Positions 43,642 through 55,266 are shown, counted from the first letter of the stretch. The stretch is 64,000 nt of DNA from Sabellastarte sp. h YS-2021 (GCA_964017235.1 OZ024936.1:10578496-10642495), one strand, 5' to 3'. The notes: generated from the sequence alone by a model not told the origin. Numbers and translations: made by a program.

Positions 43642-45185
43642 TCCAATAAACGTTTTAACCTATTCATACTTTAGGCACTTTGTATGCACAATAACAGCTA
43701 CAAAGTTATTCATTATGTATTAATTTAGATAGTTTATATTAGACATTTACAACTACAGACCTAGCAGTAATAAAGCTATTTACTATGATCAGTTGCTATA
43801 TCTAATAATAACTACAAAGCTCTTCACACTGTAGTTAATTTATATGCACAATAACCACTACAACATTCTTTACAATGTAGTTTGTTGCTTTATATACACA
43901 TTTACAACTACAGAGCTATTCATACTACCCTTTTATTATTATATTTGTAATCATATGATATAGCATCAACTGCTACAAAACTAGCTGTACTTTGTTTAGG
44001 GAAGCTTACTATTCATGTGCTCACACAACAGTTAGATGTTTTTTTATAATATGCTCACTCACTTGTGTTCACCTGACTCAGCAGATAAATCTCTAAGTGT
44101 TTGGAGTGCAATGTTTTTTCGATAGTTAAGGAAACTCACATCTTGGGAGAAAATACGTTCACATGGATAAGTGGAAAAAATTTCTACCCTGACAGCATTG
44201 AGTAATAATATGTTAACATTCTTTCCAAATTATTATACAAAGTCCATAATGTACACAGTTACAGGATGTAGCTGTCCTAAAAATGAGTGGTTCGCAGTAC
44301 CTCATTTGACATTGGAAAAGTTCTAGTGAAATATCAATTAATCTTGTTTACATGGTTATTCATACTGTATGCACTAACATCTACAAAATTATTCAAGATA
44401 TAATAAATCAAAGTATGTATTCGACTTCGGAGCTATTTCTACTGAAATTAATCAATTTAGTTTAGACTGTAATTGATTTATATGTGCTATACCATTTACA
44501 TACTTATTCGCCATACAAGAACAGCTACCAGTTGCTTATACTGTAATTAATTACTTAACATTAATAACTACCAAATATTAAAGATATCCATACTGTAATC
44601 AATTAATATACCCAACGACAAATTCAAAACTATTGGTACTGTAACCAATTTACATGTTCCCTAGCAGTTACAAAGCTGTTTACTGTAGTCAGTTATTATA
44701 ATCCAATAATTATTACAGACTATTCATACTTTAGTCCATTTGTATGCTCAATAACAACAACAATGTTTTTCATAATGTAATTAATTTACAAAAATAAATT
44801 TGTATCCAACATTTACAACTATAAACCCAGCAATTACAAAGCTATTTGATATCTTCAGTTATCATATCCAACAACAACTACAAAGCTATTCACTGTGTAG
44901 TTAATTTATATGCACAATAACAACTGTAAATTTTTCACTATGTAATTAATTTACATGCACATTTATGACTTCAGAGTTATTCAAACTGTCCTTTTATTAT
45001 TACACGGCTGTATATTTGTAATTGATTAAAATATCCATCAACAACTACAAAGCTGGCTGTACTTTAGTCAATTAGTGTGTACAATAATAACTTCAAAGTT
45101 GTTCTTACTATTGATAATTTATATACACCTTTTGACAATTACAGAGCTGTTCAAAATGTCCTTTTCTTGTTGTATGGCTATGAAT

Positions 45186-45600
45186 TAAATACAAAGTCTC
45201 AAGATTTATTCAACCTGGTCTGAAGAGCAATGCAACCTTAATTGAGCTATCCTCGTTTACTGTCATTTTGTCCAAAATGTTTGAATTATGTACTATCAGA
45301 TTGATACACCAAGACGACGATGCTTTTTCACATCCTTTCAATCAGGCTGGAGGTTAGCCATATTGCAAAACATTACAAGATATAACTGTCTTTTAGCTTG
45401 AAAATAAATTACAATCTTTATATTGCATAGCAAAAAAACACAAGATATCGCTGTCTTTTAACGTGGAGATAAATTACAATCTTTATGTTTATATACGGTA
45501 AATATATAAGTGCTTAATTTTAATCAGTGTATTTGTACTACACAAATAATCTGTTTTTTTGTCAAGGCCTAATAATATTGAAAGAGGCTGAAAGCAAGAC
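45186..45600. other. Non-coding stretch
   Basis: A short internal repeat ACAAGATATMRCTGTCTTTT..ATAAATTACAATCTTTAT occurs twice (about 45,370 and 45,440). No gene. Confidence 0.4.
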
Positions 45601-46620
45601 AAGCCAATAGCAGCTTATCTGTTTCTTATCTGTATCCGTGCGGAAATAATAATGATAAAATCACACAGTTTGCTGACGATACTACTGCATTTCTTGATGG
45701 AAGCAATGACTCTCTGGTAGCACCATTAAATACCCTAGATATATTTGGTTGTATATCTGGGCTAAAAACAATATGGATAAGACAAAAATTGTTTGGTTAG
45801 GAAAGAAAAACATTCAAAGGATAAATTAAAAATCAGCTACAAATTGGCCTGGGGCACAACAAAATTCAAGTTACTTGGAATTAACTTTTCTGTCGACTTG
45901 AGGGATATTCCAAGAATTAATTATACACCAGTTTTAAAACTAACCAAAACTTTAAGTAATTGGCAAAGAAGAAATCTGACTCCAATTGGTAAAATAGCTG
46001 TCATCAAAACTTTTGTTATCAGTGCTTTAATTCATATGTTTTGAGGAATCCCATCATCGAGTGATGTTATTATGCATCAGAACCAGCTATTCTATTTATT
46101 TAGCTGGCTTAATAAACCACATAAAATCAGTAAAAGGTAGATTACAAATACCTGTAATAAAGGGGCTCTTTAAATGGTGAACATAGATAATTTTATAATG
46201 TCCCAGAAACTTGTCTGTACAAAACGACTATATGCCACTGACACTCCCTGGTCAGAGCTTTTGTCATCTTCAATGTCTGCTAAAAGACTTCATTACTTGG
46301 GACTATCATGGTCAAAATTTTTATCAGAAAAAAACTCAAATCTGTTTTGGATAGATATGTTCAAAGCTTGGTACTGTTATTTAAACCAAGTAACCTTCAA
46401 GGCCACCGAATTATTAACTGTCCCTTTGTGGTACAATTCTCTAATTTCTACACAGAAGATCTTCTTTCCTCATTGGTATCAAGCTGAAACAAGCATGCCT
46501 TTAGATATCATCAAACCAGATAGTAGAATTTTAAGTATAATGGAATTAAGACAGACTTTTGGCTTAAGAACCAACTTTCTTGTATACCATTCAATTAAAA
46601 GAGTTCTTAAAAGGTGACTG
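45601..46620 (+). mobile_element. L1/Tx1-like LINE fragment on the plus strand
   Basis: Starts within motif B (PIAAYLFLICIRAE, near 45,605), continues with QFADDTTAFLDG at about 45,665 and KLLGINFSVDL at 45,868, then WQRRNLTPIGKIAVIKTFVI. From 46,174 to 46,617 an open frame of 147 residues covers the region between RT and the zinc-knuckle. It includes KRLYATDTPWSEL and LTVPLWYNSLI, which match the element on the other strand. Several frame changes; inactive. Confidence 0.82.
46174..46617 (+). pseudogene. Post-palm segment of Tx1-like LINE
   Basis: 147 residues without interruption, corresponding to the region before the C-terminal zinc motif in the reverse-strand element (compare VPLWYNSLI with GPLWYNPLI). 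It ends at 46,617, short of the zinc motif. Confidence 0.75.
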
Positions 46621-47060
46621 AAACAAACAAGCCCTAATACTTACACCAAAAGTACATGGTACGTCTGATCAGGTGTATTCCAGAACAGACAAGTCACATA
46701 AATGGCATGGAAGAAAGAAGATGACTTATTAGGACTCCAAAATAAAACCGCCACCTATTACTTGTATCTCTGCCATGTTTCACAGACAGATTCATGACAG
46801 GTATTGTGTGATACACTATAGTTGCAAGACAGCGGGAGACTGACAAAGACAGTGGTAAGGCAATTTCAAGCTATAAAGGTCAATCCATGGTCATTCTACC
46901 ATTATCTGATATCAGGATGGATCTAGCCTGGTTAATAACTTTTATGCCCAAATTTGTTGGATTGACAACATACATTCCTTTTTATTATGACTGGGCCCTA
47001 GCAAGACTTGCGCTGGTAGAGATCACTTTTATTTCACTATTTTGTCTCCAGACTTTCAGG
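46621..47060. other. Non-coding stretch
   Basis: Probably decayed LINE sequence at the left; otherwise nothing recognised. Confidence 0.3.
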
Positions 47061-47061
47061 A

Positions 47062-47190
47062 ATTGTGTATGTTTACTGAAGTTAAGCAGCAATGGGCTAT
47101 TCTAATACTGAGATGAGTGACCACTTCAGTGACTACTTGTGTCGCTGATGGCTTTGCGGCTCATGCAATTGTTTATTAGCCTTTTTGCAC
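47062..47190 (+). mobile_element. 5S rRNA-derived SINE fragment
   Basis: CTGAAGTTAAGCAGCAATGG, GCTATTCTAATACTGAGATG and GTGACCACTTCAGTGACTAC match the internal promoter region and 3' part of 5S rRNA, with a shifted spacer. The lack of a full-length fit excludes a 5S gene. The tail is unclear. Confidence 0.6.
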
Positions 47191-47399
47191 TGCTTTGGTT
47201 TATTATCTTATGATCCAAATGATAGGTTTAAGAATACTGTGATGGGCAGTTCCCAAACACACGTATAACAGGCAGTTTACATGCATGAATGTCAGACAGT
47301 TATTGAAAGACATGTCAGACAAAATTATTGAAAAGGCATCAAAATGATCCCCCAAATCCCCCAGCTTGAAGACTAGATAAAGAATCTGTGAATATGATA

Positions 47400-47590
47400 A
47401 AACGATCTCCATCACAATTTTTTACAATATTAAAAGCCATTTTAAGAGCCTGTTATTCAGCTGTAAATATACTAGCATTGCCAGGAAGTCTGACCTGGGC
47501 ACTGAGGTTATTAGCTGTAGCATCTGCAGCAACCCTATTTTCTGTCTTCGATCCGTCAGTATATATAGCCCTATGGTCAGGATAACAACC
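47400..47590 (-). pseudogene. RNase H remnant of the Nimb-like LINE
   Basis: The reverse strand reads AIYTDGSKTENRVAAD, then ASIFTAE, a stop, QALKMAFNIV, and FIIFTDSLSSLQA. The D-E-D pattern of RNase H is visible, with TAA in place of the residue after the catalytic glutamate (a leucine would fit). The chain is lost soon after LQA by deletion or decay. Confidence 0.78.
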
Positions 47591-47596
47591 TTTCAA

Positions 47597-48886
47597 TTAA
47601 GCAAATACACTTTGAAAAAGACAATCATCACCAAGATGTTTCTTTTGATGGGTTAGATATAAGTCTATGTGAGGCTTCTGTATAGTCCAGGGTGGGTCAT
47701 CTGGCAATGACACAGTCTGAATTAGATCCAGCTGAGGACAGACAGCAGACAAATCTTCCTCTACACGATGCCCAAAAGATCTTATTGCAGACGGTTTCTT
47801 ATCATAAAGATCATAAAACTGGGGGTTAAAAACAACATCGTAAGCTGGATTGTCAGGATTACTTCTCAATTTTAATGCATATTGAACACATAACTTATCA
47901 AACCTTAAATATAAAGGAGGTTCATTTGCCTCTACATACAAGCTTTGCATTGGAGAAGTCCTGAAGGCTCCCAGGTATATTCTTAAGCCCTGGTTTTGAA
48001 TGGGTTCCAATTTCTTAAGATAAGACTTACAAGCAGAACTAAAAACAGCACAACCATATTCCAATCTAGAACGAACAAATGAACGATAAAGTCTCATTAA
48101 AACACTTCTATCTGCTCCCCAATCCATTTTGGCAACTACTTTCAGTAAGTTCATGGCTTTCTCACATTTCTGGCGAATATAATTAATGTGAGCTTTAAAA
48201 TTAAGTTTATTGTCAAAGATTACACCAAGGAACTTAGCTTGTGAAACAACAGGGATTTGTGAATCATTTATTGTTAATGTTGGGTCTGGATGAAGTTTTC
48301 TTTTATTACAGACATGCATACAAACAGTTTTGGTTTTAGAAAACTTAAAACCATTTTCATCAGCCCATTTTTCAACCTTATTGAGACACAACTGAAGTTG
48401 CCTTTCTATTGAAGCCATATTTCTAGAAGAACAAGTGATTGAGAAATCATCAACAAAAAGTGACTTTTCAAAGCTAGATGAAATTATATCTGCAAAACTA
48501 TTAATCTTTAAAGTAACAGAGAGAATGCTGCTTTGAGGGACCCCCATCTCTTGCTCATGTGTGTCTGAAAGGACAGATCCTAAGCGAACTTTAAAAACTC
48601 TGTTTGATAAAAAATTCTGTATAAACATAGGCATTCGTCCCCTTAAGCCTACTTTATGTAGATCTCTAATAACGCCATACTTCCAAACAGTATCGTAGGC
48701 TTTTTCTAAATCAAAAAATACAGAGACTACATGGTTGCCTTTTAAAAAGGAATCTCTAATGAAAGATTCAAGTCTTATTAATTGGTCTGTTGTAGTTCGA
48801 CCTTTTCTAAAACCACTTTGATATTTTGTTAAAATATTATTTTTCTCAAGGAACCAAACTAATCTAGTATTAATCATTCTTTCCAT
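47597..48886 (-). pseudogene. Reverse transcriptase of the Nimb-like LINE
   Basis: An open frame of 429 residues: NILTKYQSGFRKGRTTTDQL, FFDLEKAYDTVW (motif A), EMGVPQSSILSVTL (motif B region, with a few residues missing afterwards) and FVDDFSI (catalytic DD). Then come KFLGVIFDNKLNF and RSFVRSRLEYGCAVF, the thumb and connecting region. The frame begins after frame changes, so it is not continuous with the endonuclease. Confidence 0.85.
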
Positions 48887-49437
48887 GGTTTTGCATAAAC
48901 AGCTTGTCAGAGATATGGGACTATAATTGGACGGATTTTTTGAGTTTTTGCCTGTTTTGGAATAGGTATAACAGTGGCTTCTTTCCAGCTTTCAGGAATT
49001 TCACCTGAAGCCCATATATCATTAAATATATCAAGTAACACCATGAGTGAGTCTCGTGGTAGATGTTTAAGCAGCTGATAATGAACATCATCTGGGCCAG
49101 TAGCTGTGTCATGAGACTTTTTTAGAGCATCACATTGTTCTCTGATGGTAAATGGTACATTGTAGTTTTCAGAGTTGTCTGTCTCAAAATGCAGGTTTTC
49201 TTTTTCAGCTTTATCTTTATATTTCTGAAACTCTGTATGATAATTGTTGCTGCTGGAATTCTTGCTGATTTTTTACGCCAACCTATTTGCTATGTCTACT
49301 CTTTCTGTTATCTTGGTTCCATAATTATTTTCCAGATGGTGTATTGTGGTGTTACTTTGTTTGCCACTTATTTTCCTGATCATTTCCCATACCTTCTTTG
49401 CTGGTGTCTTTACATTTAGTTTTGATACATATTCATG

Positions 49438-50466
49438 TCATGATTTCTTTTTACTTTCTTTAATTACTTTACGAGCATTGGCTCGACAGTTTTTATATTC
49501 ATTTATGTTATCTGATGTAGGATTTGTACGGCATTTATCCATTGCATTTTGACGAGCTTTAACAGCTTTCTTACATTCACTGTTGGACCATGGTTTGTAG
49601 CTACCAGTGGACTGTCCAGTTGACTTTGGCACACATTTTGTTGCTATATCATTTAAGTTATTTAAAAATGCAGGAAACTTTTCTGTTATGTCAGTAAAAC
49701 TATGCCTATTGATATCTAAAGAACACTGAAGTTTGAATTTTGGCCAATCGGTCTTTTTAAGATTCCAACGAGGAACATTATCTTTAGGCATACTCTTAAC
49801 TATATCAATAAAAATAGGAAAATGGTCACTACCACACTGATCTGAATGGACCTGCCATGCAAAATCAAGAAAAACAGATGCAGAACAGAAAGACAAATCT
49901 ATTGAAGTGAATGAACCAGATGCAGGGTGAAAATAGGTAGGTGACTTATCATTAAGCAAACAAATATTAGAGGATTCAAGAAGATGTTCCACCTTCTTGC
50001 CTAAACTATTGGATGAGGAACAACGCCATAAATCACTATGTATATTAAAATCACCAATAAATAAATAAGGTGCAGGTAATTGATTGACTAGATTTTCAAG
50101 ATCAGTTTGTGCAACATTAAAACGTGGTGGAATATACACGTTACATACAGTTATAGTTTTATGTAGAGATAGTTTTACAGCAACTGCCTGCAGTTCTGTA
50201 TCCAACTCAAGTACCTCATGAGGTATACCTTTCTTAACAAAAATAGAGCAGCCACCAGTAGCTCTCCCATCTACTTCAGACATACAAGTTTTAAAATAAT
50301 GATCAAATCCTCTAATATGTACATTATCTGAATCTTTAAAATGAGTTTCCTGCAATGCTAAAATGTAGGGTTTATAATTGGAAATTAAATTTTTAATTTC
50401 TTCAAAGTTTGGCCTAAAGCCACGACAGTTCCACTGTAGTATACATTTATTTTTGTTTGGTTCCAT
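49438..50466 (-). pseudogene. AP endonuclease part of Nimb-like ORF2
   Basis: The frame begins at 50,466 with MEPNKNKCILQWNCRGFRPN, overlapping the end of ORF1 by 20 bases in another frame. Motifs: LQWNCRG, LALQETHF, VYIPPRFN, YLFIGDFN, IDLSF and CGSDHFPIF, the full endonuclease set. It stops at TGA 49,438-49,440 where the frame continues as HEYVSKLN, so a tryptophan codon may have mutated. Confidence 0.85.
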
Positions 50467-51730
50467 TATTTACATTTTTATTGCCACTCCGCCCTTGTGA
50501 ATTTGTGATTGGGGATTCTTCGCAACTCATTTCACTGTCACTATCACTCAAAACATCATATTTATTGTATTGTTTAACTGGGTCATTAGATCCCTTATGT
50601 TGTTTGGTCAAATATACCTTGCTCTGGCTTATTTTCAATTTAATAGGGTCATTTTGAGATGCACTTGTCTGACTCGATGCACTGGTTTTATTTACTTTAG
50701 TTGTCTGTTTCTCAACTGCACACTTTTTGGGTTGTTTGGTACCTTCTGGCCATGTCATTTCTGTTTGTGTTTCTACATTTGCAGTTTTCACCACAGGCTT
50801 GGTTGCTGCAGCTGCTTGGGCATAGGTTGATTTCACAGAATTAAATACATCCATTTGTTTCTTGGCTTCTGTATATGAAATCCCTCTTTCTGCCTTTATT
50901 CTCTGAATTTCCTTTTCTTCTTTCCATTTTGGGCATTCTTTATTATTTGATGCATGGTTTCCTTGGCAGTTTACACATTTTGCTTCATTCTTACAATCTT
51001 GAGAGTCTGTATGATCTTCTTGCCCACATTTTGTGCAAACTTCATTCTTTCTGCAGTTGAATTTAGTATGACCAAACTTTTGACACTTATAGCATCTCAC
51101 AGGATTTAGGATAAATTGTGACACAGCCACTCTGTAGTAACCCACCTTGGTGTATTTCGGAAGGGTCTGGCTTTGAAATGTCAATATAAAAGTCCCTGTT
51201 GGTTTTCTTTGCCCCTCTCTAAATACCAAAATCCTGTCTAGTTTGATGACACCTTCAGCTTTCAGGCCTTCCAATATTTCATCATCAGAACAGTCTTTTA
51301 TGTCTGGGCATCTAATGACCCCTGTTTTAGTATTCAAACTGTAGTGTGGTGATACGTCGATTGGAATAGCATTGTCCATTGTCAGATTCAACTTTGTGGT
51401 TTTCAGTAATTTCTTGCTCTGTGTTTCCTTATCCACTTCCACCAAAATGCTTCCATTTCTTAACTTATTTATGTTAAAGGGATCAGAACTGAGTATAGCA
51501 ACAAAGGCCTTGTTAACAGCAAATGGTGACAGTTTGAACAATGGTCTTTCATCATCTGTACCTTTAATCAGCAAGAAACGTGGCCATGAACAAATCTGGG
51601 CAGAGTCAAAGTCCGTAGTCATATCAGGTCTAGATCTTTTCCTGTCCATCAATAATGAGTTTTGAGTTGCAATAGTGTTAGAGTGATTTTTCATTGCCAA
51701 TGCTCTCCACCCACCCTTCGAGCCCAACAA
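50447..51730 (-). CDS. Gag-like ORF1 of the Nimb-like LINE
   Basis: A 427-residue open frame. After about 30 residues that may be leader, it has an RRM-like half (FLLIKGTDDERPLFKLSPF to RVAVSQFI), then three zinc knuckles at about residues 213-226 (CYKCQKFGHTKFNC), 232-246 and 252-266. A low-complexity serine- and lysine-rich tail follows with YDVLSDSDSE. ORF1 proteins bind the LINE RNA and chaperone it. The start at 51,730 or at the internal methionine (residue 28, MDRKRSRP) is uncertain. This is the only intact retroelement frame here besides the DIRS recombinase. Confidence 0.85.
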   Translation of the reverse strand: MLGSKGGWRALAMKNHSNTIATQNSLLMDRKRSRPDMTTDFDSAQICSWPRFLLIKGTDDERPLFKLSPFAVNKAFVAILSSDPFNINKLRNGSILVEVDKETQSKKLLKTTKLNLTMDNAIPIDVSPHYSLNTKTGVIRCPDIKDCSDDEILEGLKAEGVIKLDRILVFREGQRKPTGTFILTFQSQTLPKYTKVGYYRVAVSQFILNPVRCYKCQKFGHTKFNCRKNEVCTKCGQEDHTDSQDCKNEAKCVNCQGNHASNNKECPKWKEEKEIQRIKAERGISYTEAKKQMDVFNSVKSTYAQAAAATKPVVKTANVETQTEMTWPEGTKQPKKCAVEKQTTKVNKTSASSQTSASQNDPIKLKISQSKVYLTKQHKGSNDPVKQYNKYDVLSDSDSEMSCEESPITNSQGRSGNKNVNNGTKQK

Positions 51731-52210
51731 GGGGATATCACAATAGTGTGGAGCTTAGCCCTGCACACTGATATCAGAGATACATCAGCAATATACTCAA
51801 AGAAGACATAAAAAGTGAACCTCGATTGACCTGTTAAGCAGCCGCCTTCTAGATACTCAAAAGCACAAACCAAACACCAGCAGAATATAATATTCAAGAA
51901 CAACAATAAAAACCATTAGAACCAACAAGCCATCACTGATTTGGAGCACTAGTGCTTGGCACTACCAGCCGATTGATTAAGCCAGGCCATCTTAACCTTC
52001 CGACTAAGTGAAATTGAGGCCATAGCTGTGTATTGCCTCCTCAATGCCGCAACAAAGAATTGGCTCAAGAGCCAGGACCCTCTCTTCCACTGACACAGAT
52101 CGCAACCCATGGCAAACAGGCTGCCCCCAATTAGTCGCCTCTTACGACACGCAGGAGGATACGTTGGGACTATTCTACAACCCCGGACCCACAGGGGGCG
52201 ATGATAATTG
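51731..52210 (-). promoter_or_regulatory. 5' untranslated region of the Nimb-like LINE
   Basis: The part at about 52,060-52,210 is GC-rich, and on the reverse strand it can fold. CCCC..GGGG appears near the start (CCCCCTGTGGGTCCGGGG), then GTCG..CGAC around GTCGTAAGAGGCGAC, and GGGGGC can pair with GCCCCC. LINE leaders often carry the internal promoter and structured RNA. The fold is by eye only. Confidence 0.4.
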
Positions 52211-53086
52211 ATAAATCTATTGGTAGATATTGGCAAGGTTCCAAATAATTTCAAAGATTTTAAAGTTGAACTACATTGGCTGTAGTTGACTGGATCCCCA
52301 GAGGAACCACTAACACTGTCACGCGTCTACGCCACCCCTTCCAAGCACAGAGCACTTCACTATGTATTATCACAGTAATTGCCAGTCACTGACAGGCTTA
52401 CAACTATGGTAAATGTTCATACGATTACTTTCATGAAATATCCTCTTTTTGTATTGCAGCGGAGACTATGTAACCACAGGTTACTGCTCAAGTTCAGTTA
52501 TTGACAAAAACTTGTTGACCATAGAGAGAATTTGTTAATCATCAACTAAGTCATAATGTTATCATCTATCTGGGAACTTGGCTTTATCCAAACAATAGCC
52601 AACTCTTAAAAAGTGTAAATCAAACCCATAGCGAGTTTGTCTGTGTGTTGAGTGTGTCAGGGCATGCAGAAGTGAAGGGAAACGATTCTTCTGAAGAATA
52701 CAAAATTTATCCTGACCAAGTAATCTCCATTACTGGCTGGTGCATCCAGAATCTAGTCTAAATACTGGGTAATGCTAATTTTTGTGACCTTTATTATTCT
52801 TAGTAGCAAGAAAAAGAAAAGAACACCTATAATTAATTTTATTATAAATATTAGGCATTAAATATTGCACAAACCAAAACTAAATGTTTCCTCACATTGC
52901 CAAGCTGTTTGTCTTTTCATCCTGAAATACGCAATCTGCGCATGTGCACAATTTATCATCGTCACACACGACATACAATGCCAAACTGAACTCAAGCTTA
53001 AATCAATAAAGTGTTTCTGCATTGATTTGTTTATTTTAATGTTGTTACAATTTTCCACATACTCCTTGTGTTTGTGGGGGTTTCTT
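52211..53086. other. Non-coding stretch between two retroelements
   Basis: No supported gene; small frames at 52,858-53,134 overlap on opposite strands. Confidence 0.3.
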
Positions 53087-53422
53087 CCTGGGTCAACAGG
53101 TCGTCAAAGTAGACAAAACAATGCATATCAATGACAACAAAATGCGGGATGACACCTTGGTGTCAGGTAGATCATTCCTGAGAGGGTACCTTAAGCTGGC
53201 ATTTAGTATGTATGACCATGTTGGTTGTAAACTGGCTTCTGATTGGCTTCCTACGCCTTCTTTAGCCAAAAAATTTGAACCCTTCTTCCATTTACAGCTC
53301 ACACTTGGAAGGGGTAACATCTCAAGGACATTTTAATTTATTTTGTTTTTCTTCTTCGTGTACTATTGGTTGTTGTTTTTAGTTATATATTTTATTTATC
53401 TGAGTCTTTCAACCTGTAGTAT

Positions 53423-54604
53423 ATGGAGACGAAAAAATATAATTTGCGTTCACAAAAGTCTGATATATCTCAGGTACAGTTTGATTTGCATTTGTCGGAT
53501 GATAACGAATTTGTAACGAACTTGTTGGGACAAAACCACACCATGTCTCACCAAGACTCAGATTCTTCAGTATCAGATAGTGAATTAGACTGTGGGCAAA
53601 TTATGCATGATTCTGACAGTGACGGTGCGGGGCCAAGTGGGTGTTCGTTTAACCGGTTACATGTCGAAAAATCGAACAAGGCTGCCCATGACTCTGACTT
53701 TCAAGAGACACAAACGTTGGTCAACCAACAAATTTTGTCACAGCTTACTGCCATTAATGATAGGCTTTCTAAATTAGAGGATAAACCTGTCAAGAAAACA
53801 GCTGATAAATCCAAAGTCAAGGGCAGCCGTGTCAAGAACCACAAAAGTACTAGTATCAACAAAACAAACAGTACTCATGCAGAAAAAAGTACTCCCACTG
53901 TCAATACTGAATTGTCTTCCCAGTCTGGTACTGCACAGATTCCTTCGTTAGAATATATTAGAGCAAACAACCAAATACAGCGTAGTGTTGAAGAAAGAAT
54001 TAAAGAATTACAACAATTAGCAAAGTCAGGTATGTCAGAAAATAAAATTAAGTCCCAAAGGGGCAGTTGATGTTTTCGTCAAACATAGAGTAAAATGGCC
54101 CCATGAACATGTTTTGGCTGGTTCCCAGAAAGAAAGAGTGTCATACGACCAATTAACCATGGGTCAATGGATGGCAGGGTTTTGCAGAACAATGCGTGAT
54201 GAAAATTGTATTCAAAACAAAGATGCTATATTGGATTATCTCATTTCGTTACTGGATGATTCTAACGATTTTTCCTGGAGTTCTGCAAAGGCCTGCCATG
54301 CAGTGCTACTCTGTCGTATGGAACAGGGTGAGATCAAAGATTATACTCAAACTGATCTCATTGATTGAATTAGGCGAGCTCATGCTCAACTTCATACCCC
54401 TTCCACCCAAAATTTTGCTAAAAATGCTGCAAAACGTGACAAAACTGCTAGGACCATGATTTGTCAATTTTTCAACCAGAGCTCATGTATGCATCAGGCT
54501 ACCCATGAAACTAAAGGGATGCTTTACAAACATGTATGCAATCATTGCTTCACCAAAAATGGCAAATCTTTTCCACATTCTGAAATGGAATGTAAGAACA
54601 AATA
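53423..54604 (+). pseudogene. Gag-like protein of the DIRS element (two lesions)
   Basis: An acidic N-terminus rich in D/S, a short coiled coil (VNQQILSQLTAINDRLSKLE), then KIKSQRG, after which the frame shifts at 54,057-54,062. Compared with the old copy near 16,680, five bases around the GGGG run are missing. The following frame (54,114-54,368) reads VSYDQLTMGQWMAGFCR and ends at TGA 54,366-54,368, then continues as IRRAHAQLHTPSTQNFAK to a zinc-binding motif. That motif is C.FFNQSSC...H..TKGMLYKHVC, CF...GKSFPH, C, closing at 54,604. Confidence 0.75.
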
Positions 54605-55266
54605 AAAAAAATACAAAAAACGAGTAAACTTGGGCATGGGTCCTCATACCTTGTGTCACTTCAAAACTAGAATGGTTTGGAACACTAAAAATGTTAAAAA
54701 TTTTATCTCATCTGAACTGTATGCAGACAAACAAACAGCTTTTCAGTAGTTTCACTCTTCCAAAGCTTTCAACAACACAAGGGATCACAGGACGTACGCC
54801 CAAGTTGCTAAAACCTTAGACTGTAATTCAAAACGAAATATGGTTTACAACCATGTTATTTCGGATCCCCGCATCGTCACTGTCAACAACGACAAGGTCA
54901 AACCTAAAATCGTTACCCCTTCCAAGGTGAGTGTAAATGCAAAAGGCTGTACTTCCCCTAATAGACCCTCATATGCCAAGACAGCGGTTCAAACCAGTGA
55001 AGTCGGTTCTCATGCTCATCACCAGGGGTTTCTTACTAATAGGTTTCAGATTTTGACTGATTTGCTTGATGACTCGTCATCAAATCGTTATAATGATACT
55101 GGGGATTCTGAAGGGGAATTACAGCCTTTTAATGACAAACCAAGTAAAGCATACAATGCATGTGTACATGAGTGCTCTACTGAAGCATCTGATAAATCAA
55201 TCAATGGCTAATCAAGTCGCTTCCATGTTGCTGGTCAGAACAAAAATTGTATGACCTTGGCTCATC
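54605..55266 (+). pseudogene. Gag C-terminal or linker region of the DIRS element
   Basis: The frame at 54,840-55,211 encodes PSYAKTAVQTSEV and TNRFQILTDLLDDSSS, a hydrophilic acidic stretch with the 'NRF..L.DL' motif common in retroelement ORF1 tails. Flanking frames are disrupted. No catalytic motif; function unknown. Confidence 0.5.

Larger units (their letters stand above)
42798..45185. repeat. Long-period tandem array built of ~45-base subunits
   Basis: Subunits of the form AACTACAAAGCTATTCATACT, GTAGTTAATTTATATGCAC recur throughout in degenerate form. Larger blocks repeat too. AAGCTTAYTATTCA...TTTTTATAATRTGCTCA at 42,810 matches 44,003. The stretch from 43,645 to 44,000 matches 44,700-45,065, including CCTTTTATTATTA and CTAGCTGTACTTT-type endings. 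A partial third copy follows at 45,085-45,180. The period is about 1.1-1.2 kb, with an insertion of about 0.55 kb (roughly 43,097-43,640) in the first copy. Confidence 0.65.
47200..52210 (-). mobile_element. Nimb/I-like LINE with intact ORF1 and broken ORF2
   Basis: The reverse strand encodes a gag-like ORF1 (51,730-50,447), endonuclease (50,466-49,438), reverse transcriptase (48,886-47,597) and an RNase H remnant (47,590-47,400). An RNase H after the reverse transcriptase puts it in the I superfamily; Nimb-like is my best guess from ORF1 and ORF2 style. The leader (52,210-51,731) contains GGCGACTAATTGGGGGC and similar GC-rich strings typical of LINE 5' ends. ORF2 carries a TGA at 49,438-49,440, frame changes between 49,430 and 48,890, and a TAA in RNase H. 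Confidence 0.82.

Noticed and set aside
43399..43674. 91- and 73-codon frames on opposite strands
   Set aside because: Both come from the hairpin element whose symmetry keeps the same frames open in both directions.
43680..45185. A CRISPR array, because of regularly recurring short units
   Set aside because: The units are degenerate, without constant repeats and unique spacers, and the context is eukaryotic.
50457..51665. Plus-strand frames opposite the Nimb-like ORF1
   Set aside because: They are antisense shadows of the zinc-knuckle protein.
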